DNA from: UBA1240 sp045599185
Lineage (GTDB): Bacteria; Spirochaetota; Spirochaetia; Treponematales; Treponemataceae
Assembly (NCBI GenBank): GCA_045599185.1
Contig: JAZRVO010000015.1
Span: forward strand, 124,001 to 188,000
DNA length: 64,000 bases
Reading direction: 5' to 3'
Shown here: piece after piece, positions 8,329 to 17,656 of the stretch
Layout of the letters: each line of letters begins with the position of its first letter
Position numbering within the stretch: the first letter of the stretch is position 1
Notes under the pieces: generated by a model
What the model saw: the letters and a program-made list of their open reading frames with translations, nothing else
The model's database searches: none
Told to the model about the DNA's origin: nothing
Made by a program: the position numbers and the translations under genes

Positions 8329-8373
8329 GGGAATGGTGTGGGAGAAAGTGGGAATAAGTAGGTAAAAGTGGAT
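8327..8373 (+). promoter_or_regulatory. MraZ operator: five hexamer repeats overlapping the -10 box and the start codon
   Basis: ATGGGA (8327), GTGGGA (8338), GTGGGA (8348), GTAGGT (8358) and GTGGAT (8368), with periods 11, 10, 10 and 10. In other bacteria MraZ binds direct TGGGN repeats with roughly one-turn spacing upstream of its own operon. The first box overlaps the -10 element. The fourth doubles as Shine-Dalgarno and the fifth covers the AT of the start codon. Confidence 0.9.
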
Positions 8374-8815
8374 GAAGCTTCTTACTGGCGAGTATCGTAA
8401 TACTCTGGATGAAAAGGGACGTATCCTTTTTCCGACGCGTTTACGGTCAGAATTGACAGACAATGTTCTCATCATTACCCAGGCACTGGATCACTGTTTG
8501 TGGTTATTTACGCCTGAAGAATGGAAGAATTTGTCTGGAAAAATCATGGAAGCTGTTTCGCCTTTTAATCCGCAGGCGCGTTTAGTTCTGCGCCGTTTAA
8601 TTGCACCCGCCCAGGAAGTAGAATTCGACAAGTCTGGCCGCATTTCTGTTCCTCAGTCTCTCCGCGAATACGCTAATTTATCAAAAGAATGCGTTGTACT
8701 TGGCGTAAACAAGTACATAGAATTGTGGGATTACGCAAGTTATCAGAATTATCTTGAACAGACGGAGTCCACTTTTCAGCAGGCCGCTGAAGGCTTGTCG
8801 GCAATTTGCTTTTGA
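8372..8815 (+). CDS. mraZ: Division/cell wall cluster transcriptional repressor MraZ
   Basis: 147 residues with two tandem AbrB-like halves, each showing the family DKGR motif: LDEKGRILFPTRLR near residue 13 and FDKSGRISVPQSLREY near 83. In the family, MraZ is a ring-shaped DNA-binding protein that represses its own operon through repeated TGGGN boxes, and such boxes are directly upstream. First gene of the division cluster; rsmH follows 14 nt after the stop. Confidence 0.96.
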   Translation: MKLLTGEYRNTLDEKGRILFPTRLRSELTDNVLIITQALDHCLWLFTPEEWKNLSGKIMEAVSPFNPQARLVLRRLIAPAQEVEFDKSGRISVPQSLREYANLSKECVVLGVNKYIELWDYASYQNYLEQTESTFQQAAEGLSAICF

Positions 8816-8829
8816 AAAATGGAGCTCCT

Positions 8830-9780
8830 TTGGAAATTACACATACTTCGGTACTTTTAAACGAATGTTTGGAATACCTTTCGCCGGAAAACGAAGATTT
8901 CGGCGATTCGCCGCTTTTAATTGATTCAACTTTGGGTGAAGGCGGACATTCTGAGGCGTTTTTAACCAAATATCCTCAGCTAAAAGTTACCGGAATAGAT
9001 GCAGACCCTGTGATTCAGGAAAGGGCTAAAATGCGCCTTGCACCTTTCGGCGAGCGCATGTCCTTTTATTCCGGCTGGTTTGATGATTTTTATGCGAATT
9101 ATCCGGAAGACAAGGAAAAACCGAACTTGATTCTGTTTGATTTGGGCATTTCGCTGTTCCATTACGAAAAATCAGGACGCGGTTTTTCCTTCAGGCATGA
9201 CGAACCTTTGGACATGCGTCTTTCGCCGAATGCCGAAACAAGTGCTGCCGATTTGATTAAAAACTTAAATGAAAATGACCTTGCTGACATGATTTATGCA
9301 TACGGCGAGGAACGTTATAGCCGGAGAATCGCCAGGGCAATTGTGGAAGCCCGGCGGGTTAGTACCATAGAGAATGCAAAGGAACTTGCCGATATTATTT
9401 ACAGAGCTGTTCCGGCGCAGTACCGTCATGGTAACATTCATCCGGCAACCAAAACTTTTCAGGCATTGCGTATAGCCGTTAACCACGAGCTTGACCGTTT
9501 GCCGCGTGTTTTGGATTCGGCTTTTAAGGTATTAAAAGTCGGCGGAAAATTAGGTGTAATTACCTTTCATTCCCTTGAAGACCGAATTGTGAAGGTTCAT
9601 TTTAGAAACCTTGCAAAAGAATGCATTTGCCCCCCGGAACAGGCGCAATGCACTTGTGGCGGAAAACGGCGCGCAGAACTTTTAACGCGCAAAGCCGTTG
9701 ATCCTACGCCAGAAGAAATTGCGAGAAACTCACCTTCACGCAGCGCAAAGCTGAGGGTTATTCGCAAAGAAAGGGATTAA
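8830..9780 (+). CDS. rsmH: 16S rRNA (cytosine1402-N4)-methyltransferase RsmH
   Basis: 316 residues from a TTG start at 8830, chosen because GGAG lies five nt upstream and because family members begin with a short segment before HTSVLLNE. The frame is open further, to a TTG at 8806 without a ribosome binding site. The SAM-binding region LLIDSTLGEGGHSEAFL and the motifs LFDLGIS, RGFSFRHDEPLDMR, ATKTFQALRIAVN and VITFHSLEDRIVK are intact. It methylates C1402 of 16S rRNA. Second gene of the mra operon. Confidence 0.96.
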   Translation: MEITHTSVLLNECLEYLSPENEDFGDSPLLIDSTLGEGGHSEAFLTKYPQLKVTGIDADPVIQERAKMRLAPFGERMSFYSGWFDDFYANYPEDKEKPNLILFDLGISLFHYEKSGRGFSFRHDEPLDMRLSPNAETSAADLIKNLNENDLADMIYAYGEERYSRRIARAIVEARRVSTIENAKELADIIYRAVPAQYRHGNIHPATKTFQALRIAVNHELDRLPRVLDSAFKVLKVGGKLGVITFHSLEDRIVKVHFRNLAKECICPPEQAQCTCGGKRRAELLTRKAVDPTPEEIARNSPSRSAKLRVIRKERD

Positions 9781-9792
9781 AAGGTTTTTATT

Positions 9793-10137
9793 ATGGCTGC
9801 AAAAGATTTTTTTGAAAAAGTTCGTGTTGACGACATTAAAAAAATCAAGATAAACGTAAAAAATGTTTTCGTTTGTATTCTTGCGCTGGCAATTCCGGCT
9901 TTGCTGGTGCTTAATGTTTTGCAGGCCAAAAAATATGCCCAGCTGGAAAGTGATACAAAGGCGATTGAACGCAGGCAGTACGAAGTTATTGAGCAGAACA
10001 AGCGCCTTGTTGCAGAAATTTCAAAACTTTCCAGCCCAGACCGCATTGAATGGATAGCAACCAACAATTTGCAGATGGAAAAGGCATTGCCGGAAGACAT
10101 AATTCGTGTAGAAATAAAAGATAAAGATAAAAACTAA
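9793..10137 (+). CDS. FtsL-like divisome membrane protein
   Basis: 114 residues: short basic cytoplasmic N-terminus, one transmembrane helix (about 26-47, VFVCILALAIPALLVLNVL), then a heptad-like coiled coil (about 50-80). This size and topology, and the place between rsmH and murF, are those of FtsL, which partners FtsB and FtsQ in the divisome. Sequence similarity in the FtsL family is always low, so the call rests mainly on topology and context. Confidence 0.75.
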   Translation: MAAKDFFEKVRVDDIKKIKINVKNVFVCILALAIPALLVLNVLQAKKYAQLESDTKAIERRQYEVIEQNKRLVAEISKLSSPDRIEWIATNNLQMEKALPEDIIRVEIKDKDKN

Positions 10138-10244
10138 AAGTTGAAGAAAGTAGTTTTGTCCTGTAATTCATTCAATTTACGTTGAAAATTACAAAAAGAG
10201 TTCTTTTTAGATTGTTAGTTTTTTCTGTTTTAAGGGAAAAAATT

Positions 10245-11657
10245 GTGAAAAATATAGCAGAAACACTTTTGCCATTTGAATTACTTGTAAAATCAGTAAA
10301 AGGCCTTGTAATAGAGCCCTGCGCAAAAGATGCATGTTTTACAAGTGTTGCAACCGACAGCCGGAAAGTAGTAAAAAACACGCTTTTCATTCCGCTGATT
10401 GGTACAATGCAGGACGGACACGATTACATTCCGTCTGCGTTAAAAAGCGGCGCTTCTGTTATATTTGTATCAAAAAGCCATTTGCCGCAAAAACAGGCTG
10501 AATTTAGTGCGCTTGCTGCTGAATTTGGTGCAGCGTTTGTTGCAGTTGAAAACACCATGACCGCGCTGCAGGATGCGGCAAAAGCCTACGTTGAACAGTT
10601 TCCGGCACTGATAAAAATCGGTGTAACTGGTTCTTCGGGCAAAACAACCACAAAAGAAATCATTGCTTCTGTTTTAAGCCAGAAATATAACGTTGTTACC
10701 AATGAAGGTAACCTGAATTCGGAAACTGGTCTGCCGCTTTCGGTATTTAAAATTCGCCCGGAACACGAAGTTGGTATTTTTGAAATGGGCATGAACCGCC
10801 GCCACGAAATTACTGAAATTGCCGGTGTGTTAATGCCTTCAATTGGCGTAATTACCAATATTGGCACGGCGCACATTGGCATTTTGGGCAGCCAGCAGGC
10901 AATTGCTGAAGAAAAAAAGCAGATTTTTGCCGGTTTTACGGAAAATTGCGTTGGTTTTGTACCCGAAACAGACAAATTCGTTGAATTCTTAAAAGATGTG
11001 CCCAAAGGCAAAATCAGCACTTTCGGCTTAAAATCGAATAAAGCCGTAAAAGATGTTTCGGCAAGCGGTTTGGACGGTACGCTTTTTGAATACCACGGAA
11101 CATTCATCAAGTTTCCGGTGCCGGGCAAGCACAATTTCAGCAATGCACTTGCGGCTTTGTCCGTAGCAGAATACATGCATTTAAGCGTTGAAGAAATAAA
11201 AAACGGTCTTGAATCGGTAAAAACCATTTTCGGCCGCAGTCAGGTTTACCGCGGCGATTACACTCTGGTTCACGACTGTTACAACGCAAATCCTGATTCG
11301 ATGGAAAGCGCAATTTCTTTTTGCGACGACCTGTTATGGAAGGGTAAGAAAATTTACGTTTTGGGCGACATGCTTGAACTTGGCGAAAAGTCCAACGAAG
11401 AACACGCCAAAATTGGTGCTTTGTGCGCAAAAAGCAACGCCGACCTGTTTCTGTTTTTCGGCCCGGAAATGTATGCCGCATACGACACTTGCAGAAATGC
11501 CAGAACATGCTTCTGGAGCGAGCAGATTGAAGAACTGAAAACATTCCTTAAGACCGAAGCCTGCAAGGGCGATTTGGTTATGCTGAAAGCTTCTAAAGGC
11601 ATGGCACTGTGGCGTGCAGCCGAAGCGTTAAATATAACCCTTGGGGGCGAGATTTGA
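10245..11657 (+). CDS. murF: UDP-N-acetylmuramoyl-tripeptide--D-alanyl-D-alanine ligase MurF
   Basis: 470 residues from GTG 10245, selected because AAGGGA lies seven nt upstream; the frame is open back to a TTG at 10182. Adds D-Ala-D-Ala to the UDP-MurNAc tripeptide, ending cytoplasmic peptidoglycan precursor synthesis. Mur ligase signatures are present: GVTGSSGKTTTKE P-loop, EMGMNRRHEI, NIGTAHIGILGS, GKHNFSNALAA and HDCYNANPDSM. The N-terminal substrate domain holds TDSRKV. The stop overlaps the ftsW start. Confidence 0.96.
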   Translation: MKNIAETLLPFELLVKSVKGLVIEPCAKDACFTSVATDSRKVVKNTLFIPLIGTMQDGHDYIPSALKSGASVIFVSKSHLPQKQAEFSALAAEFGAAFVAVENTMTALQDAAKAYVEQFPALIKIGVTGSSGKTTTKEIIASVLSQKYNVVTNEGNLNSETGLPLSVFKIRPEHEVGIFEMGMNRRHEITEIAGVLMPSIGVITNIGTAHIGILGSQQAIAEEKKQIFAGFTENCVGFVPETDKFVEFLKDVPKGKISTFGLKSNKAVKDVSASGLDGTLFEYHGTFIKFPVPGKHNFSNALAALSVAEYMHLSVEEIKNGLESVKTIFGRSQVYRGDYTLVHDCYNANPDSMESAISFCDDLLWKGKKIYVLGDMLELGEKSNEEHAKIGALCAKSNADLFLFFGPEMYAAYDTCRNARTCFWSEQIEELKTFLKTEACKGDLVMLKASKGMALWRAAEALNITLGGEI

Positions 11658-12781
11658 CCTCAGGGATTTTTCAGGATAAAGTTATCATCTCCAAAAAAAC
11701 GGACATGAATTTTATAATTTCGTTCGTTTTGCTTCTTGGACTGGGGCTGGTAACTTTGTACAGCGTTTCAAGCGGCATAAGTTTGCGCCCAAAAGGCGAT
11801 GAACTGTTTTTTATAAAGCGCCAGCTGAAATTTGCCATGGTTGGGCTGGTTTTAATGATTGGCCTAACGATGGTTGACCTTGACAAACTGCGTCAGTATC
11901 TGCCGGTTATTGTGCTGGTAACTATTTTGGCCTGTTTGCTTACAAACGTGCCGGGCATTGGCATTGAAAAAAACGGTGCCCGCCGATGGATTGGTTTTGG
12001 CGGTTTTGAATTGCAGCCGTCTGAACCGGCAAAAATCGTTATCGTTATATTTCTGGCGAATATTTTTGCCAAAAAACATGAACGTATTAACGATTTTATA
12101 ACAACCGTAATTCCGGCTTTTATAATGTCGTCAATTTTTGTGCTGGTTATTTTTTTTCAGAACGACTTTTCAACCAGCGTTATTGTAAGCTGCATTTGCA
12201 TTATAATGTTTTATTTTGCAGGTATAAGCCTTAAATATTTTGCCGGCTTGCTGGTTGTGGCTGTACCAATTATCTTTATGTTTATTTTTGTGGAAGAATA
12301 CCGCGTAAACCGCCTTATTGCTTTTTTCAAGCCTGCTTCCGACACTTTGGGCAAAAACTTTCAGCCCAATCTTGCACGACAGGCTGTTGCAAACGGCGGA
12401 TTTTGGGGCAGCGGCATTGGTGCTTTTACGAATAACATTCCCGAAGTTCAGTCTGACTATATTTTTGCAGGCTGGGCATCGCAGATGGGATTTTTTGGCA
12501 TAATTATATATTTTGTAGTGCTTATTTATTTTGCCTTAAGCGGCTATAAAATAGCCCTTAATTGTGACGACCGTTACAGAAGCCTGCTGGTTTTTGGCAG
12601 CGTAAGTGCGATTTTAATGCAGTCAATTGTAAACTGCGCGGTTGTCTGCGGCCTTTTGCCACCAACCGGTATACCGTTACCGTTTTTTTCGCTTGGTGGT
12701 ACGTCGCTGATTGTTTCTATGCTTTTTTGTGGATTGATAATAAATGTGTCGCGGTGGAATTCTGCCGGGGGGAAGTATTAA
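11654..12781 (+). CDS. ftsW: Peptidoglycan glycosyltransferase FtsW (SEDS family)
   Basis: 375 residues, about ten transmembrane helices. TTG at 11654 is taken as start because it overlaps the murF stop as TTGA and follows a GGGGGCGAG ribosome binding site; an in-frame ATG at 11609 lies deep inside murF. SEDS hallmarks: GARRWIGFGGFELQPSE, the long loop containing QPNLARQAVANGGFWGSG, and the end GLLPPTGIPLPFFSLGGTS. FtsW polymerises lipid II at the septum. FtsW rather than RodA is chosen from its place in the division cluster. Confidence 0.95.
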   Translation: MTSGIFQDKVIISKKTDMNFIISFVLLLGLGLVTLYSVSSGISLRPKGDELFFIKRQLKFAMVGLVLMIGLTMVDLDKLRQYLPVIVLVTILACLLTNVPGIGIEKNGARRWIGFGGFELQPSEPAKIVIVIFLANIFAKKHERINDFITTVIPAFIMSSIFVLVIFFQNDFSTSVIVSCICIIMFYFAGISLKYFAGLLVVAVPIIFMFIFVEEYRVNRLIAFFKPASDTLGKNFQPNLARQAVANGGFWGSGIGAFTNNIPEVQSDYIFAGWASQMGFFGIIIYFVVLIYFALSGYKIALNCDDRYRSLLVFGSVSAILMQSIVNCAVVCGLLPPTGIPLPFFSLGGTSLIVSMLFCGLIINVSRWNSAGGKY

Positions 12782-13702
12782 ATGGGTGACAGTTATCTTT
12801 TTTCGGACTATGCAGATTTAGATCAGTATATGCCGCAAAAGAAACCAGTGGTAAGTTCTCATACATCAAAGAATTCTGATGTTAGAACAAACATTTTAAA
12901 AATTCTGGTAGGGGTTCTTTTTGCTGTTTTAATTATTGAAGCAGTGGTTTATCTGGTTATCATTCCTTGTACCGCTTCGGTGCAGGTACGTTTTTCGGGC
13001 TTAACGCAGTTTTCGCCTGAAGAAATTATAAAAATGAACGGAATTAATGTGCGCCAGACATGGATAAATTTTGACGTAAACGATATTTCGGCCAAACTGT
13101 CTAAGTCTCCGCTTTTTGAAAGTGTAGAAGTTTCCAAAACTTTTCCAGATCAGGTTTTGATAACCGTAAAGGAACGCAAGACCGCGGCGATTGCAATTGC
13201 AGCAGTTAACGGCCATTCAGTGGCTTTGCAGATTGATAAAAATGGTTACGTTTACCGGGTGGACGGCGCAGTTCCAAGCGGCAATATTCCTGTTATCAGC
13301 GGGTTAAACTTTGATAACCCGCGGCCTGGTGTTCGCATCAACAGCAAGCTGCGCCCGCTGCTTAACCAGATTGGTACAATTTTGGAAAATCGCCCGGAAT
13401 ATTTCAGTGCAATTTCTGAAATTTGCATTTCACCAAAAGATTACGGCGAATATGATTTGATATTGTACCCGATGCATTCAAAAATTAAAGTTTTGGCCGA
13501 TAAAGAATTGAATGAAGAAGCATTACAGTATATGATGATTGTACTTGATGTAATCGGTCGCATTGAACCTGATGTTACTGAAGTTGACTTGCGCTATGGC
13601 GCAGTTTCGTATAAAACAGCTGGTTCACAGGTGCCGCAAATTCTTTCTAGTGTTTCTTTGCATCAAGGTTCTTCAAATGGCGTTATGGGAGCAGGGCGTT
13701 GA
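12782..13702 (+). CDS. ftsQ: Cell division protein FtsQ/DivIB
   Basis: 306 residues: cytoplasmic N-terminus, one transmembrane helix (about 38-62), then a POTRA-type domain (about 67-135, VRFSGLTQFSPEEI to VLITVKERKTAAIA) and a beta domain ending in TEVDLRYGAVSYK, which matches the FtsQ C-terminal pattern. In the divisome it binds FtsL/FtsB and controls septal synthesis. It starts directly after the ftsW stop, and its own stop overlaps ftsA. Confidence 0.9.
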   Translation: MGDSYLFSDYADLDQYMPQKKPVVSSHTSKNSDVRTNILKILVGVLFAVLIIEAVVYLVIIPCTASVQVRFSGLTQFSPEEIIKMNGINVRQTWINFDVNDISAKLSKSPLFESVEVSKTFPDQVLITVKERKTAAIAIAAVNGHSVALQIDKNGYVYRVDGAVPSGNIPVISGLNFDNPRPGVRINSKLRPLLNQIGTILENRPEYFSAISEICISPKDYGEYDLILYPMHSKIKVLADKELNEEALQYMMIVLDVIGRIEPDVTEVDLRYGAVSYKTAGSQVPQILSSVSLHQGSSNGVMGAGR

Positions 13703-15060
13703 GTGATGTAATTGTCGGCTTGGATATTGGAACAAGCAACGTTAGGGTTGTTGTTGCAGAATTTACGGAAGAAAACAAGCTGGAAGTAATTGGTCTTGGT
13801 ACAAGTCCTTCAACTGGACTTAGAAAAGGGGCTGTTTTAAATATTGAAGCAACTGTACGGGCAATTACGGATGCCGTTGAAGAAGCTGAAAAAATGGCAG
13901 GGCACGAAATTAAAAACTGTTGCGTTGCCATTGGCGGTTCGCAGATTGACGGTTTCAATTCAAAAGGTCAGGTTGCCGTTACTGTAAAAGGCCGCGACAG
14001 CACTGGCGATAACAAAGAAATTGATCAGAATGACATAAACCGTGTAATTGAAGCTGCCCGCAATATAAAAATTCCGCCGGACAGATGTATTCTGCACGTT
14101 ATTCCCCAGTCTTACACTGTTGACGGACAGGAAACTGATTCGTCGCCAAAGGCAATGCTGGGTTGCCGTCTTGAAGTAGAAGTTCACATTATTACTGCCT
14201 CTGTTACGGCAATGGAAAACATTAAGCGCTGTGTTTTCCGTTCTGGCTATGAAGTTAGCGGAATAATGCTTAAAACTCTGGCAGCGGCTCGTTCCGTTAT
14301 GACTGAAGAAGAGCGCAAGCTTGGTTCAATTTTGATTGACCTTGGCGGCGGAACGACCGACGTGCTGATTATTCAGAAAGATGCACCCGTATGTTCATGT
14401 TCTGTTCCGCTTGGTGGCCAGAACGTTACAAAGGATATTGCTGCCGTTAAAGGCATTACTGAAAGCACGGCAGAACAGCTGAAAATACAGTCTGGCTGCT
14501 GCTGGGCACCGTTAATTGACAGTGACGAATACATTACCCTGCCAAGCGTTGGCGGTCGTCCGCCGGAAGAAATTTCGCGGCAGGAACTGTGCCAGATTAT
14601 TGAGCCGCGCGTAATGGAAATACTGATGATGGCACGCGACAAGCTTGCAATGCACAGTCGGTCTCATCAGCTGGCTGGCAGCGTGGTTTTGTGCGGCGGC
14701 GGTGCGCTGATGCCAGGCGTTCAGGATTTGGCTCAGCATGTGTTCCAGACCAATGCAGTACGAATCGGTAAATCTGCTGATTTGTCGCGCGTGTTCAACA
14801 GGAACAGTTCCGGCTATGCAAATCCTGCAGAAAACACCGGTTTGTTTAAGGAACTTTCTGCAATGAATCAGCCGGTAACGACTTCAAGTTTTTACGACGA
14901 ATACAATTCTTCTGAATTTGCAACGGCAACGGGAATTGTTCTGCTTTGTGCTGACGATTACCGCAAGCAGATTGAAGAAGGTAAATATCAGGTTCGGTCT
15001 GCACCAAAAAGCAGCGAACTTGGTCAAAAGTTTTTAAGTTTCTTAAAAGAATTTTTCTAG
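13699..15060 (+). CDS. ftsA: Cell division protein FtsA
   Basis: 453 residues. TTG start overlaps the ftsQ stop (TTGA), preceded by GGAGCAGGG. Actin-like ATPase motifs: GLDIGTSNVRVVVAE phosphate-1 loop, LIDLGGGTTDVLI phosphate-2 loop and VVLCGGGALMPG adenosine motif, with the FtsA-specific 1C region between. The C-terminal ELGQKFLSFLKEFF is the amphipathic helix that tethers FtsA, and hence FtsZ, to the membrane. A terminator follows, so ftsZ probably has its own promoter as well. Confidence 0.97.
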   Translation: MSDVIVGLDIGTSNVRVVVAEFTEENKLEVIGLGTSPSTGLRKGAVLNIEATVRAITDAVEEAEKMAGHEIKNCCVAIGGSQIDGFNSKGQVAVTVKGRDSTGDNKEIDQNDINRVIEAARNIKIPPDRCILHVIPQSYTVDGQETDSSPKAMLGCRLEVEVHIITASVTAMENIKRCVFRSGYEVSGIMLKTLAAARSVMTEEERKLGSILIDLGGGTTDVLIIQKDAPVCSCSVPLGGQNVTKDIAAVKGITESTAEQLKIQSGCCWAPLIDSDEYITLPSVGGRPPEEISRQELCQIIEPRVMEILMMARDKLAMHSRSHQLAGSVVLCGGGALMPGVQDLAQHVFQTNAVRIGKSADLSRVFNRNSSGYANPAENTGLFKELSAMNQPVTTSSFYDEYNSSEFATATGIVLLCADDYRKQIEEGKYQVRSAPKSSELGQKFLSFLKEFF

Positions 15061-15067
15061 TTGATAT

Positions 15068-15113
15068 GAATGGGCTTTTCAAAACTTGGTTTGCAAAGCC
15101 CATTATTTTTTCA
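15068..15113 (+). terminator. Terminator between ftsA and ftsZ
   Basis: ATGGGCTTT pairs with AAAGCCCAT and is followed by ATTATTTTTT. It divides the cluster into mraZ-ftsA and ftsZ units or attenuates read-through. Confidence 0.85.
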
Positions 15114-15423
15114 AAGTAAATTTTACAAAATAATTCGTAAATTTCTTCTATAAATAAGGGTGTTTTGCCTTATTCTGAAGAAATATAAATTTGCAATTTG
15201 CTCAAATCTTTGTTATTTTATACTTCGTTCGGTCTGTTAAAAAAAATTGAGGGGTTTTTTTGTAATAAGCCGTCAGTTTGTAAAAAATATCGCTGAATTT
15301 ATTTTTTAAAATTCCGATAGTTTTAGATGAGGATTTTTCGGTTTTTTAATTATCAGTTTTAAACGCCGGAAAATCAGGTTTAAAAGTAAAAAATGCAAAT
15401 ATTTTCCCAGGTGGGGAGGAAAT
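15114..15423 (+). other. Long AT-rich leader region before ftsZ
   Basis: 310 bp without a gene. It contains a small hairpin, AATAAGG/CCTTATT at 15153-15174, and a weak -10-like TATACT at 15219 without a well-spaced -35. The end holds a very strong Shine-Dalgarno, GGGGAGG, next to the ftsZ ATG. Probably the promoter and leader of ftsZ; the exact promoter is not clear to me. Confidence 0.5.
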
Positions 15424-16719
15424 ATGTTAGACGTTGAAGTTTTAGGTCAGCAGAATGTAGGACCTGCAGTTATTAAAGTTATTGGTGTCGGCGGCGGCGG
15501 TTCAAACGCTGTTAACCGAATGATTGCCTGTGGTCTTGAAGGCGTTGATTTTATTGTTACGAATACTGACCAGCAGGCGCTTAATCTTTCAAATGCAGAA
15601 AAAAAGATTGCCATCGGTTCCAAACTTACCGGTGGACTTGGGGCTGGTGCAAAGCCCGAAGTTGGCGAAAAAGCCGCAATGGAAGATACGGAAACCTTAA
15701 AAGAAATTCTTAAAGGCGCAAACATGGTTTTTGTTACTGCCGGAATGGGCGGTGGAACTGGCACTGGTGCTGCACCTGTTATTGCAAAGCTTGCCCGTGA
15801 TCAGGGTGCGCTTACCGTTGGTGTTGTTACAAAACCATTCGATTTTGAAGGCAAATACAAAATGCAGCTTGCCGAAGAAGGTATCAGAAAACTTCGTGCT
15901 TCTGTAGACACGCTGATTGTTATTCCAAACCAGCATCTGTTTAAAATTGCCGACAAAAAAATGAGTCTTAAAGAAGCTTTTCAGCGTGCCGACGATGTTC
16001 TGCGACAGGGCGTTCAGAGTATTTCTGACCTTATTACGCGCGCCGGTTATATGAACGTTGACTTTGCCGATGTAAAAACAACCATGGCTGGCAAAGGCGA
16101 TGCAATTATGGGTACAGGTTTTGGCAAAGGCGAAAACCGTGCTGTTGATGCTGCCACAAATGCCATTAACAATCCGCTGCTTGAAGATTCACGCATTGAA
16201 GGTGCGCAGAATATTCTTATCAGCATTACCGGTGATGACACTTTGACGCTGGACGAAATTCAGGAAATTTCTTCAATTATTAATGCAACTGCCGATCCGC
16301 AGGTAAATATCATTACCGGTACAGCCCTTGACCAGAACATGAACGAAGAAATCCGCGTTTCTGTTATTGCAACGGGTTTCAATGTTGATTACCGTCAGGG
16401 TCAGACCAGCGACAAGGAATTTATTCAGCAGACTGTCGCACAAAACCAGATGCAGATGCAAATGCCACATCCTGCTCAAACTGCGGTTCACCCGGCACAG
16501 GTTGCACCACAGCCAGTGCCAGCGGCCGCGGTTGAAAAACCGGCTGCCAAACCTGCACAGGAACAGAACAACAATCTGTTCAGTCATGCAGAATGGCTAA
16601 GGGTTGCGCCGGACGGAAACAAAACTTCAAATTCGCTGCGCATTCCGCCAAAATCAACTTTTGAAGAAGATTTGGACACGCCGGCATATTTCCGCATGAA
16701 CGGACAGATGAAAAAATAA
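15424..16719 (+). CDS. ftsZ: Cell division GTPase FtsZ
   Basis: 431 residues. Tubulin-like GTPase forming the Z ring. Motifs: GVGGGGSNAVNRM, NTDQQAL, GGGTGTGAAPVIA (tubulin signature), TLIVIPNQ, NVDFADVKT and the T7-loop region. A Gln/Pro/Ala-rich linker (about 335-400) leads to the C-terminal peptide DLDTPAYFRM, which contacts FtsA. Start is fixed by GGGGAGG. The next gene begins one base after the stop. Confidence 0.98.
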   Translation: MLDVEVLGQQNVGPAVIKVIGVGGGGSNAVNRMIACGLEGVDFIVTNTDQQALNLSNAEKKIAIGSKLTGGLGAGAKPEVGEKAAMEDTETLKEILKGANMVFVTAGMGGGTGTGAAPVIAKLARDQGALTVGVVTKPFDFEGKYKMQLAEEGIRKLRASVDTLIVIPNQHLFKIADKKMSLKEAFQRADDVLRQGVQSISDLITRAGYMNVDFADVKTTMAGKGDAIMGTGFGKGENRAVDAATNAINNPLLEDSRIEGAQNILISITGDDTLTLDEIQEISSIINATADPQVNIITGTALDQNMNEEIRVSVIATGFNVDYRQGQTSDKEFIQQTVAQNQMQMQMPHPAQTAVHPAQVAPQPVPAAAVEKPAAKPAQEQNNNLFSHAEWLRVAPDGNKTSNSLRIPPKSTFEEDLDTPAYFRMNGQMKK

Positions 16720-16720
16720 T

Positions 16721-17641
16721 ATGGAGTTTTGCTGCCAGACGATTAAGCAGTTTTATGCTTATCTTTTAAGCGTTCAGCACAAAGCAAAATTAACCGCCGA
16801 AACCTACTGTTTAAGCATGACAGAATATTTCAGGTGGTTGCAGACAGAAGACGGCCGCGCAAGCGGCTGTTCTTTTGAGCAAATGCCGGTGGTGCAAAAC
16901 CTTATGCGCTTTATTTTAAAGCGCAAGGAACTTGGTGCAGATGAACGAACCATTTCAAAAGACATTTCCGCTTTGCGTTCCTTTGGCGAATATATGATTG
17001 TTTTTAGCGGCTGGCCAGACAACCCGGCGCTTATGCTGGAAAAACCTTCGTTTAACCGCAATTTGCCACGGGTTTTAACCGTTGAACAGGTTGAGGCCCT
17101 TTTGGAATCCATCGATATTTCAAATCCGCTTGGCCTGCGCGACCGTGCGCTTTTTGAACTTATTTATTCATGCGGCCTTCGTATCAGCGAAGTTTCAACC
17201 CTTACAATTGAAAACCTGCACATGAACGAGCGCATGATTTTGATAAACGGAAAGGGCAGCAAGGAACGGATTGTACCGTTTGGCGACGAAGCGGCTTTTT
17301 GGCTGGATAAATGGCTTTATCAGGGGCGGCCGGAAATTGTGGGCAGCAAAACTGAAAACGCCGTTTTTGTAAATTATCAGGGCAAGCCACTTTCCCGCAA
17401 GGGAATCTGGAAAAGGTTTCAGGAACTTGAAGAAAAATCGGGCGTAACTTCAAAAGTGCACACTTTGCGCCATTCCTACGCAACCCACCTTTTGCAGGGC
17501 GGTGCAGACCTTCGTTCGGTGCAGGCACTGCTGGGGCATGCTGATATTTCTACTACGCAAATTTATACTCACGTTGACAACGAATCTTTGCGTGATTATC
17601 ATTCAGAATATTTTCCGTCTCATAATTCTTCCGAAAAATAA
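16721..17641 (+). CDS. Tyrosine recombinase, XerC/XerD type (copy 1)
   Basis: 306 residues, the usual Xer length. N-terminal SAM-like core-binding domain (about 1-95), then the catalytic domain with Arg in SCGLRISEV, Lys in GKGSKERIVP, HTLRHSYATHL, LLGHADIS and nucleophile Tyr in TQIYTHVD: all six catalytic positions are present. Probably one half of the XerCD pair that resolves chromosome dimers at dif at the septum; the location right behind ftsZ fits. A second Xer gene lies at 21749. Which is C and which is D cannot be settled by eye. Confidence 0.92.
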   Translation: MEFCCQTIKQFYAYLLSVQHKAKLTAETYCLSMTEYFRWLQTEDGRASGCSFEQMPVVQNLMRFILKRKELGADERTISKDISALRSFGEYMIVFSGWPDNPALMLEKPSFNRNLPRVLTVEQVEALLESIDISNPLGLRDRALFELIYSCGLRISEVSTLTIENLHMNERMILINGKGSKERIVPFGDEAAFWLDKWLYQGRPEIVGSKTENAVFVNYQGKPLSRKGIWKRFQELEEKSGVTSKVHTLRHSYATHLLQGGADLRSVQALLGHADISTTQIYTHVDNESLRDYHSEYFPSHNSSEK

Positions 17642-17656
17642 AGGAGAGATTTTTTA

